Assembly (NCBI GenBank): GCA_964655485.1
Contig: CAZZMS010000047.1
Span: 1 to 5,117, forward strand
DNA: 5,117 nucleotides
DNA from: JANWYU01 sp964655485
GTDB lineage: Bacteria > Bdellovibrionota > Bdellovibrionia > Bdellovibrionales > Bdellovibrionaceae
Direction: 5' to 3'
In this document: positions 1 to 5,117 of the stretch, piece after piece
How the letters are laid out: each line of letters begins with the position of its first letter
Numbering within the stretch: the stretch's first letter is position 1
The notes under the pieces: generated by a model
Databases searched by the model: none
Seen by the model: the letters and a program-made list of their open reading frames with translations, nothing else
Told to the model about the DNA's origin: nothing
Position numbers and translations under genes: made by a program

Positions 1-25
1 ATGGGATAATTCCACTAACACCTCA

Positions 26-59
26 CCCAGCCCGGGTTTCTCCTTTTCCCCGGGCTGGG
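26..59 (-). terminator. Strong GC-rich stem-loop downstream of the ZrgA-like gene (possible terminator)
   Basis: A perfect 11-bp inverted repeat, CCCAGCCCGGG (26-36) and CCCGGGCTGGG (49-59), encloses a 12-nt loop. It lies about 63 nt past the stop codon of the leftward ZrgA-like gene, which suits a transcript end or a 3'-end stabiliser. It has no T-run immediately after the stem on either strand, so it is not a textbook intrinsic terminator. Read on the minus strand, the loop is GAAAAGGAGAAA and contains an AAGGAG that resembles a Shine-Dalgarno sequence. No start codon at a normal distance accompanies it within the window. The stem-loop itself is certain from the sequence; its role as a terminator is inferred. 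Confidence 0.45.
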
Positions 60-100
60 CATATTCTAAAAGTAACAAGCCCAAAAAACCCATTAAGCCG

Positions 101-120
101 TTTCGTTCTATGAATCGAAA
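101..120 (-). other. Small stem-loop just past the ZrgA-like stop codon
   Basis: Read on the minus strand, TTTCG-A-TTC-ATA-GAA-CGAAA can form an 8-bp stem with one bulged A and a 3-nt loop, starting two bases after the stop codon of the leftward gene. A run of six T (minus strand, positions 88-83) follows, but only after a 12-nt gap, so termination here would be inefficient. It may work together with the stronger stem-loop at 26-59 or may be chance, since the stem is AT-rich. Confidence 0.25.
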
Positions 121-122
121 AC

Positions 123-629
123 TTAAAATGCTACTTTCTGAGTTTGTCTGATCTCGTAGGTCTGAGCCTTATCACCACTTAAGATTTCCAAATGAACCAC
201 CCTTACCCGCATGGGTAACTGTTCCCAGTTCAGTGTCAAGTGGCGCTCTTTAAGAGGCTCTGGACATTGAAAATCGACCATCTGCATGAACTCGCTATGG
301 GGGCCTTGATGTTCTACGTGATCTTTCTGATCTTTGATCTGACACAAGTCGGGTAATTGCAAAAAGGGAGCCTTCCTAAATTCTCCGAGACCCTTTTCCC
401 ATTGCGCCTTCTGCTTGTCATTGCGAGGGGTGTGCTCAAAACCAACTATGGCCTCCATGGGCACGACTAATTCCCATCGGCCTTGACCCTTTTCATACAC
501 CAGCTGAATTTTGATCTCCCCATGACTGTGCGCCTTGTGTTGGTGCCCCTTCTTGGCCCAGGTCTGAAACATCGGCCACATGAAGAAAAAAACCATGGCA
601 AAGCTGAGACTCAGATGCCTAAACCTCAT
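123..629 (-). CDS. DUF2796/ZrgA-like periplasmic protein, probably zinc-related
   Basis: This 168-residue secreted protein resembles the DUF2796 (ZrgA) family, whose Vibrio member is linked to zinc uptake. Residues 1-25 form a signal peptide: a basic MRFRH start, a hydrophobic core rich in Phe, Met and Leu, and a likely cut after TWA. The mature N-terminus is histidine-rich (HQHKAHSHGE, residues 29-38), consistent with metal binding. The family-typical motifs follow: HGE then a beta-rich stretch, VGFEHTP (62-68), an Lys/Gln-rich segment, LPDLC (92-96), and FQCPEPL (120-126). The two cysteines, C96 and C122, could form a disulfide in the periplasm. The start is supported by a strong AGGAGG four bases upstream of ATG. 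It is transcribed divergently from rnr and has no partner ABC transporter gene within the window. Family assignment is by remembered motif pattern and is fairly secure; the zinc role is inferred from the family. No obvious Zur operator was recognised upstream. Confidence 0.8.
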   Translation of the reverse strand: MRFRHLSLSFAMVFFFMWPMFQTWAKKGHQHKAHSHGEIKIQLVYEKGQGRWELVVPMEAIVGFEHTPRNDKQKAQWEKGLGEFRKAPFLQLPDLCQIKDQKDHVEHQGPHSEFMQMVDFQCPEPLKERHLTLNWEQLPMRVRVVHLEILSGDKAQTYEIRQTQKVAF

Positions 630-633
630 AAAA

Positions 634-639
634 CCTCCT
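634..639 (-). promoter_or_regulatory. Ribosome binding site of the ZrgA-like gene
   Basis: On the minus strand the sequence reads TAGGAGGTTTTATG, a near-perfect Shine-Dalgarno four bases before the ATG at 629-627. This fixes the start of the ZrgA-like gene and predicts efficient translation. It contrasts with the poor sites in front of the possible rnr starts. Confidence 0.8.
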
Positions 640-659
640 ATGGTGCCTGAGAAGACAAA

Positions 660-676
660 CTCGATGAAAGATCGAG
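660..676. promoter_or_regulatory. Inverted repeat in the divergent intergenic region (candidate operator or leader hairpin)
   Basis: CTCGAT (660-665) and ATCGAG (671-676) are perfect 6-bp inverted arms around GAAAG. The element lies 31 bp upstream of the ZrgA-like start codon, so it could be an operator or a hairpin in that gene's 5' untranslated region. It does not match the Zur or Fur box patterns I know. Function is unproven. Confidence 0.3.
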
Positions 677-726
677 CGAGGTAAAACCCTCATGTCTAGC
701 CCTACATACTTTTTCATGTTACCTAC

Positions 727-745
727 CTGAGCTCTAGAGAGCCAG
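727..745. promoter_or_regulatory. Inverted repeat centred on GCTCTAGAGAGC
   Basis: GCTCT (731-735) and AGAGC (738-742) face each other across two bases. The dyad extends to CTG (727-729) and CAG (743-745) with one bulged A. It sits immediately upstream of the longest rnr reading frame and could be a regulator-binding site in the shared rnr/ZrgA-like control region. No convincing -35/-10 pair was found nearby on either strand, so its placement relative to a promoter is unknown. Confidence 0.25.
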
Positions 746-755
746 CGAGACCGAA

Positions 756-3119
756 ATGCGCAATGCGCCAAGGAGTGGGGCTTACTCCTTGCTGGAAAAT
801 ACGCATAGAATGTCATTCAAGATGAGCAAAGATCGCCTTTCAACCGGAATTATCAAGCGCCATCCTGATGGATTCGGCTTTTTTATCCCTGATGACCCCA
901 TGCAGGCCGATGCCTATGTTCCCGCTCAATATATGCATGGAATTATGACTCATGATCGCGTTGAGTGTCGGGTGTTTCAAGAACGCAAAGACCGCTTTTG
1001 GGCCAAGCCACAGAGATTAATTATGCGTCACTGGAAGCAAGTGGTCGCGCCAGTAAGTTACCAATCAGGACGTTGGATAATTTTTGATAGTGAAGGCGCT
1101 TGGGGGAGTTCGGTAGAGCTGATCTTAAATCAAGAGCTAAAACAGCAACTGAAGAGTCAAGACTTAGTTGTAGCCGAAATTGTGACCTATCCCGATCACC
1201 CGGAGGGTTTACGGGCACAAGTTGTCAAGATTCTGGGACCTATGGCTCAAGCCCAGTTAGACGTTGAGCGCATAGCCCGCAGTCACCATATTCCCATTGA
1301 ATTTTCCAAAGAAACACTGAAAGAGCTAAAACATTTTCCAACAGAGGTTCGGGACAAAGATTTTGCCAATCGTGTGGATTTACGCTCGTTGCCTCTAGTA
1401 ACTATCGATGGAGCCACAGCAAAGGATTTCGATGATGCTGTCTATGTAAGCAAAAATAAAAATTACTACACGCTGTACGTGGCTATTGCCGATGTTTCGC
1501 ATTATGTGCAAGCAGGCACTGCCTTAGACCGAGATGCCTACGAGCGCGGCACAAGCTGTTACTTTCCAGGGGCTGTCATCCCCATGTTACCAGAGATTTT
1601 AAGTAACGAGCTCTGTTCATTAAAGCCCAAGGTTCCTCGGCTTAGTTTCGTTTGCGAAATGCAGATCACGCGACAGGGCGTGCTCAAAGCCTACCGTTTT
1701 TATGAAGCGGTGATTGAAAGCAAAGCGCGTCTCACCTATGGATTGGCTCAGGCCCTCATGGACGCCCCGCGAGCTAAAAAGGCCGAATCACTGAAGCAGC
1801 ATATTCCTGAGGAACTCGTAACTCCTCTTTCCCTAAGTTACCAAGAAATGCATGAGCTTCACCCTCATATCTTAGTAGCCAAAGAATTAGCGGAGATTCT
1901 TTTAGAAAAGCGATTAAAAGAAGGCTCACTCGATCTCGAAATCCCAGATATTCAAGTGGTGGTGGATGCCCAAGGTAACCCGCTCGAAATTATTAAAACC
2001 CATCGACTCTTTGCCCACCGACTCATCGAAGAGTTTATGCTCAAAGCCAATGAGGCAACGGCACGTTTTTTTGAAGATCACAAAGTACCGGGTATTTATC
2101 GTGTGCATGAATCCCCGAAAGAAGAGGCTTTAGAAAACTTAGCCCTTTTTGCTCGTTCCCTTGGGCTAAAAATTGATCTACACGCTTCTCCCCTACAAGT
2201 AGAATTGCGCCAGGCTATTGACAAAGTAAAAGCGAGCACTCGCGGTGATATTCTGGCGAATTTAATTCTACGCTCCATGAAGCAAGCTAAATATAGTGCA
2301 GAAAACATCGGCCATTTTGGTCTCAACTTTTCTCACTACTCTCATTTTACATCACCCATCCGACGTTACCCTGACTTATTAGCCCACCGACAAATCAAGG
2401 CGGTGTTAAATAGGAAAAAGACTGAGCTGCTTTCGCAAGAGTCATTAGAACAAGCAAGCACGTGGCTTTCAGCTACTGAACAAAGAGCTGTTAAGGCTGA
2501 GCGAGCCGTAATTGCCATCAAAAAAGCCCGATTTATTGAACCGCATCAAGGAGAAATATTCCCTGCGGTTGTTACCGGCGTAACTAAGTTTGGAATTTTT
2601 TTAACTTTGAAAAGCTTTGAGGTCGAAGGTCTCGTACACGTGGATTCTCTGTCAAAATATCCTGGTAGCCGCTGGGAGTTTGATGAGGTACACTTAACTC
2701 TCACGGAAAAGCGCTCCGGGAAAAAGTTTCGCATCGGGGATACCCTCAGCGTGCAGCTAGAAACTGCGCATATTCATGACGGAAAAATCGACTTTGTTCT
2801 GGCTCAAGAACATAAAAGCCAAAAGATTCAAGATCACAAAATAGCCCCCCAGAGCTCCGCGAAGGATCCGCGCCTTTCATCTACACAAAAATCCTTTGAT
2901 CCTGGGCAAAAGCTGATCGAAGCCTTAAGGAAGAAAGGCCTTAAACCCTCTTCGCGATTGCTCACCCAAGAGGGTTTGGCAGCGCCTAACAAATCCAAGC
3001 CTCACCACACGGAGAGAAACGGCCCACAAAAGCAAACAAAGGGAAAATCTCGCTCCTCAAAGCATAATTCTTCTAAAAAACGTCGTCGTAGGACTGCTGG
3101 TGGCCGAGGAAGAGGATGA
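756..3119 (+). CDS. rnr: Ribonuclease R (RNB-family 3'-5' exoribonuclease), lacking the N-terminal HTH domain
   Basis: RNase R degrades RNA processively from the 3' end, including structured RNA, and acts in rRNA and mRNA turnover and tmRNA quality control. Numbering from ATG 756: cold-shock domain 1 begins near residue 31 (TGIIKRHPDGFGFF), a second cold-shock domain spans about 93-160, and the RNB catalytic domain runs from about 205 to 560. The RNB domain holds IDGATAKDFDDA with metal-binding D218, D224, D226 and D227, the base-stacking tyrosine Y269 in CYFPG, and HFTSPIRRYPDL with R536 and R537. An S1 domain follows (about 599-685), then a 100-residue Lys/Arg/Ser-rich tail ending in RRRR and GRGRG. 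All catalytic residues are present. The usual N-terminal winged-helix domain of E. coli and Bacillus RNase R is missing; a stop at 735-737 closes the frame upstream. Start choice is uncertain. ATG 756 has only a weak GAG six bases upstream. ATG 810 and ATG 822 lack a Shine-Dalgarno but give a family-like short leader. TTG 789 follows an AAGGAG by 13 bases. The stop overlaps the next gene. Confidence 0.93.
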   Translation: MRNAPRSGAYSLLENTHRMSFKMSKDRLSTGIIKRHPDGFGFFIPDDPMQADAYVPAQYMHGIMTHDRVECRVFQERKDRFWAKPQRLIMRHWKQVVAPVSYQSGRWIIFDSEGAWGSSVELILNQELKQQLKSQDLVVAEIVTYPDHPEGLRAQVVKILGPMAQAQLDVERIARSHHIPIEFSKETLKELKHFPTEVRDKDFANRVDLRSLPLVTIDGATAKDFDDAVYVSKNKNYYTLYVAIADVSHYVQAGTALDRDAYERGTSCYFPGAVIPMLPEILSNELCSLKPKVPRLSFVCEMQITRQGVLKAYRFYEAVIESKARLTYGLAQALMDAPRAKKAESLKQHIPEELVTPLSLSYQEMHELHPHILVAKELAEILLEKRLKEGSLDLEIPDIQVVVDAQGNPLEIIKTHRLFAHRLIEEFMLKANEATARFFEDHKVPGIYRVHESPKEEALENLALFARSLGLKIDLHASPLQVELRQAIDKVKASTRGDILANLILRSMKQAKYSAENIGHFGLNFSHYSHFTSPIRRYPDLLAHRQIKAVLNRKKTELLSQESLEQASTWLSATEQRAVKAERAVIAIKKARFIEPHQGEIFPAVVTGVTKFGIFLTLKSFEVEGLVHVDSLSKYPGSRWEFDEVHLTLTEKRSGKKFRIGDTLSVQLETAHIHDGKIDFVLAQEHKSQKIQDHKIAPQSSAKDPRLSSTQKSFDPGQKLIEALRKKGLKPSSRLLTQEGLAAPNKSKPHHTERNGPQKQTKGKSRSSKHNSSKKRRRRTAGGRGRG
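758..768. repeat. GCGCAATGCGC dyad at the 5' edge of the rnr frame
   Basis: GCGCA (758-762) and TGCGC (764-768) are inverted around a single A, and the same stretch contains a tandem ATGCGC (756-761 and 763-768). It lies within the first codons of the longest rnr frame, or in the leader if translation starts later. It may be an operator half-site pair or chance; nothing else supports a role. Confidence 0.2.
769..791 (+). promoter_or_regulatory. Perfect hairpin burying a Shine-Dalgarno sequence near the rnr start
   Basis: CAAGGAGT (769-776) and ACTCCTTG (784-791) form a perfect 8-bp stem with a GGGGCTT loop. The left arm contains AAGGAG, the best Shine-Dalgarno match in front of rnr. The right arm contains an in-frame TTG (789-791) that could serve as a start codon 13 bases after it. 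If translation starts at or after 789, the hairpin would hide the ribosome binding site and could control rnr output. If translation starts at ATG 756, the hairpin lies inside the coding sequence. No T-run follows, so it is not an intrinsic terminator. The pairing is certain; the regulatory role is inferred. Confidence 0.45.
3106..3115 (+). promoter_or_regulatory. Ribosome binding site of the ubiB-like gene, inside the rnr tail
   Basis: GAGGAAGAGG lies directly before ATG 3116, with GAGGA ending five bases upstream of the start. The same bases encode the last Arg-Gly residues of RNase R, so the rnr C-terminal codons double as the translation signal for the downstream gene. Together with the ATGA overlap this points to translational coupling. 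Confidence 0.7.
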
Positions 3120-4777
3120 ACATCTTACAGGGTACACAACGCCTTACAGAGATTGTGACGACTTTTGCTCGTTTTGGCTTTAGCCCTTGGATTGAAAAAA
3201 TTAGGCTACAAAATTATTTAAGACCCTCTCTGAATCAAGAGCTGCCCTTGAGCTCCCGCCAGCTGAAAGATTTGCCTCTGCCCCAACGCCTGCGCTTAGC
3301 CTTTGAAGCCTTAGGGCCCACCTTTATCAAGTTTGGTCAGATTTTAGCCAACCGACAAGACCTGTTACCAGAAGCTTATATCGAGTCTTTTCAACAGTTG
3401 CAGGATCAAGTCACTCCCTGTCCATTTGCGGAGATTGAGGCCATTATTAAAGCTGAACTTGGAAAGAAATTTGAGGAAGTATTGGCGATAGATCCCTTTC
3501 CTCTGGGATCCGCAAGTATTGCGCAGGTCCACCGCGCTAAATTGCATAGCGGCGAAGACATTGTGCTGAAAGTACAAAAGCCCGAAGTAGCCGAACGCAT
3601 TCGTGAGGATTTATATCTCCTCAAGGTCTTGGGTCGCCTTTTACATGATCATGTGAGTGATCTGCAAAGCTTCGGTTTACCTCATCTTATTGACGAATTT
3701 GCTGATTCTTTACAGGGGGAGCTTCAATTTTATACTGAGGCTAATCAAATCCAGAAGTTTTCCCGATTGTTTCCGCGAGAGGAAAGAAAAAACCTGACCG
3801 ATACCGAGCTCCTCATCCCAAAAGTGCACTGGAATTATTGCACTCAAAAGGTTCTAGCTTTGGGATTTATCGAGGGACATCCTCTCAGTCACAAAGAAGC
3901 CTTATATGGATGGAGCGAGGGAGAACGCACGGCTTTAGCTGAAGTGTTGCTAAAAAATTATTTAGAACAAGTGTTTGTCCATGGCTTTTTCCATGGCGAT
4001 CTTCATCCAGGTAACGTTCTACTCACCCCCACCAGACAGTGGGCACTGATCGACTTCGGTACCATGGGCCGACTGAATGCGCGCACAAAATGGGCCGTTA
4101 TGAAAATGCTCAAGGCTCTCGCCGAGGAGGACTACGATCAACTGGCCAGTGAGTATGTGTTTGTCTGCCCTTTTAGTGATAAAGTCGTGGTTGAACGTTT
4201 TGCCAATGGACTGAGCCATACCCTGGCTCCTTATTACGGGCTTGAACTCAATCATTTAGATGCTGGACAACTTTTGCTCAAAACCGCGAGGCTTGCGGCC
4301 AAGGAGGGCTTACAAGTCCCTAGAGAGCTTCTGTTGTTTTTTAAATCTCTCATGGGCATTGAATCCGTGATCCGAAGCATTGATAAAAATTTCGATATCC
4401 TGCCTACAGCTTTGGCTTTTGCTCAAAGCGAATCCTCTCAAAGCCTGAGTCAGGAGGAGTGGAAAAAGACGTGGCAAAATATGGCGAAAGACAGTGAGTA
4501 CTTTATCAAAGAGCTGCCACGCCTTTTACATTTTCTTCTAAAACGCTGGAACTCCCCCCAACATGAATGGTCTGTCACCGGGCGGGGCTTTGTGGAGCTG
4601 GCGCAAGCCTATACCAAAATCGCTTGGGCTATTTTTGGTGGGCTGTTATCGCTGGCTTTGATCATAGCACTTAGTGCACTGAGCTTGTTTCAACCTCAGT
4701 TCACGTCAACGCCCCTATTCGTTTTTCTCTTACTGGTCCTAGTTTTTATCGTGGGATCTACCTGGTGGCGGCTATAA
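3116..4777 (+). CDS. ubiB: ABC1/UbiB-family atypical kinase, membrane-anchored
   Basis: This 553-residue protein belongs to the ABC1/ADCK/UbiB group of protein-kinase-like ATPases that support ubiquinone synthesis and lipid-quinone handling at the inner membrane. The family signatures occur in order: KFGQ (72-75, the KxGQ motif), the alanine-rich-loop equivalent LGSAS followed by IAQVH (130-139), the ATP-contacting lysine K152 in VLKVQKP, an ExD-like ELQ (202-204), HGDLHPGN (293-300) and the metal-binding DFG (313-315). Two hydrophobic helices at about 502-525 and 533-550 anchor the C-terminus, as in E. coli UbiB (546 residues). The second acidic residue of ExD appears to be Gln204, which is unusual. 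The start codon overlaps the rnr stop in ATGA and has a good Shine-Dalgarno, so co-transcription with rnr is very likely. There are no ubiE or ubiJ neighbours. If the organism makes only menaquinone, a ubiquinone role would not hold, so the symbol should be read as family-level. Confidence 0.85.
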   Translation: MNILQGTQRLTEIVTTFARFGFSPWIEKIRLQNYLRPSLNQELPLSSRQLKDLPLPQRLRLAFEALGPTFIKFGQILANRQDLLPEAYIESFQQLQDQVTPCPFAEIEAIIKAELGKKFEEVLAIDPFPLGSASIAQVHRAKLHSGEDIVLKVQKPEVAERIREDLYLLKVLGRLLHDHVSDLQSFGLPHLIDEFADSLQGELQFYTEANQIQKFSRLFPREERKNLTDTELLIPKVHWNYCTQKVLALGFIEGHPLSHKEALYGWSEGERTALAEVLLKNYLEQVFVHGFFHGDLHPGNVLLTPTRQWALIDFGTMGRLNARTKWAVMKMLKALAEEDYDQLASEYVFVCPFSDKVVVERFANGLSHTLAPYYGLELNHLDAGQLLLKTARLAAKEGLQVPRELLLFFKSLMGIESVIRSIDKNFDILPTALAFAQSESSQSLSQEEWKKTWQNMAKDSEYFIKELPRLLHFLLKRWNSPQHEWSVTGRGFVELAQAYTKIAWAIFGGLLSLALIIALSALSLFQPQFTSTPLFVFLLLVLVFIVGSTWWRL

Positions 4778-4923
4778 AATATGCCAAAAAACAAGCTGCG
4801 ATTCTGATCATTTGTATTAAGATAATGAGTGTCTGGTTCCTGCCGTAATTAAAAACAAGAGAGCCTGGAAATAACCTTGCATCACTTTTTAATGAATCGA
4901 GATAGTTCGCCAGTAAGTTGTTG

Positions 4924-4939
4924 AAAAAAAAAAAAAAAA
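4924..4939. repeat. Homopolymer run of 16 A
   Basis: An uninterrupted run of 16 A residues lies about 146 bases after the ubiB-like stop. On the minus strand it reads as T16, which could act as the U-tract of a terminator for a leftward transcript entering from the right. The only hairpin before it is weak (AACTG pairing with CAGTT-like arms at about 4941-4957). On the plus strand an A-tract can act as a bent or UP-like element. Such runs are prone to slippage and sequencing error, so the exact length is uncertain. Confidence 0.7.
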
Positions 4940-4958
4940 TAACTTGAATTAACAGTTT

Positions 4959-5066
4959 ATGGGACGTGGCGCAAAAGAAGGCATCAAACACTCAATAATC
5001 GCACACCTGTTAAAAATAGGTTACACCAAAGTCTCAACTAACATGTCACTGTACGGTTACCTATAG
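4959..5066 (+). CDS. Doubtful 35-residue open frame
   Basis: ATG 4959 opens a 35-codon frame ending at TAG 5064-5066. The predicted peptide begins MGRGAKEGIKHSI and is basic, with a possible short amphipathic helix. There is no Shine-Dalgarno upstream; the preceding bases are AT-rich after the A16 run. I recognise no family. A frame this short arises easily by chance, so it is listed only because the surrounding 340 bases are otherwise empty. Confidence 0.12.
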   Translation: MGRGAKEGIKHSIIAHLLKIGYTKVSTNMSLYGYL

Positions 5067-5117
5067 ACATACCCTGAAATCGTTATTCTGATGACGGAGC
5101 TAGTGTCCTGCTTACTT

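Larger units (their letters stand above)
4778..5117. other. Intergenic stretch with no convincing gene
   Basis: These 340 bases after the ubiB-like stop are AT-rich at first and show no tRNA-like fold, no recognisable repeat family and no clear intrinsic terminator for the rnr-ubiB transcript. The visible items are a 16-base A-run (4924-4939), a 35-codon frame (4959-5066) without a ribosome binding site, and distant inverted arms ATAGGT (5016-5021) and ACCTAT (5059-5064). A minus-strand frame across 4758-4991 reads through the A-run as five Phe and overlaps the end of the ubiB-like gene; it looks spurious. The window may end just before the next gene or its promoter. Confidence 0.6.

Noticed and set aside
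2..151. Plus-strand frame open from the window edge to a TGA at 149-151, possibly the 3' end of a gene
   Set aside because: About 49 codons can stay open by chance. The frame runs through the 26-59 stem-loop, is rich in Pro, Ser and Lys, resembles no family I know, and would overlap the 3' end of the ZrgA-like gene.
619..816. Minus-strand 65-codon frame across the divergent region
   Set aside because: It overlaps the ZrgA-like start and its Shine-Dalgarno as well as the rnr 5' end, and its composition looks like non-coding sequence.
801..818. TAGAAT at 806-811 as a -10 box for rnr
   Set aside because: No -35 element at the right spacing, and it overlaps the candidate ATG at 810, so it would leave almost no leader.
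3365..3624. Two overlapping minus-strand frames inside the ubiB-like gene
   Set aside because: They are antisense shadows of a well-supported kinase gene with intact motifs on the plus strand.
4940..4972. Possible plus-strand promoter using TTGAAA or TTGAAT near the A-run
   Set aside because: No acceptable -10 hexamer lies 16-18 bases downstream of either candidate.
4758..4991. Minus-strand 77-codon frame at the end of the ubiB-like gene
   Set aside because: It depends on translating the A16 run as Phe, overlaps the ubiB-like C-terminus, lacks a ribosome binding site, and matches nothing recognisable.
5016..5064. ATAGGT and ACCTAT arms as a structured RNA or attachment site
   Set aside because: Only six base pairs separated by 37 bases; expected by chance in AT-rich sequence and with no supporting inner stems.

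Overview
This 5.1-kb window comes from a Gram-negative bacterium. Base composition is moderate (by eye, mid-40s % GC). It holds three complete protein genes, with no RNA genes, insertion sequences, CRISPR arrays or recombination sites that I can see. A periplasmic ZrgA-type protein with a signal peptide and a UbiB-type kinase with a C-terminal membrane anchor fit Pseudomonadota or a related lineage such as Bdellovibrionota. The sequence alone does not settle the phylum.

Layout: positions 1-122 are non-coding and contain two stem-loops beyond the 3' end of the leftward gene. Positions 123-629 (minus strand) encode a secreted, histidine-rich DUF2796/ZrgA-like protein with a strong ribosome binding site. 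Positions 630 to about 755 (up to 821 if a later rnr start is used) form a divergent intergenic/leader region rich in inverted repeats. Positions 756-3119 (plus strand) encode ribonuclease R, whose true start is uncertain (756, 789, 810 or 822). Its family-typical N-terminal winged-helix domain is absent. Positions 3116-4777 (plus strand) encode an ABC1/UbiB-family atypical kinase that overlaps the rnr stop codon by four bases (ATGA). Positions 4778-5117 carry no convincing gene; their most obvious feature is an uninterrupted run of 16 A residues.

How the genes relate: rnr and the ubiB-like gene almost certainly share a transcript and are probably translationally coupled. Their products (3'-5' RNA decay and rRNA/tmRNA quality control versus quinone-lipid biosynthesis support) have no obvious direct functional link. 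The zinc-related periplasmic gene is divergent and shares only the upstream control region. I do not see a clearly new multi-gene system. The points most worth checking are a perfect hairpin that buries a Shine-Dalgarno sequence in the rnr leader, the HTH-less RNase R architecture, and a Gln replacing the second acidic residue of the ExD motif in the UbiB-like kinase.
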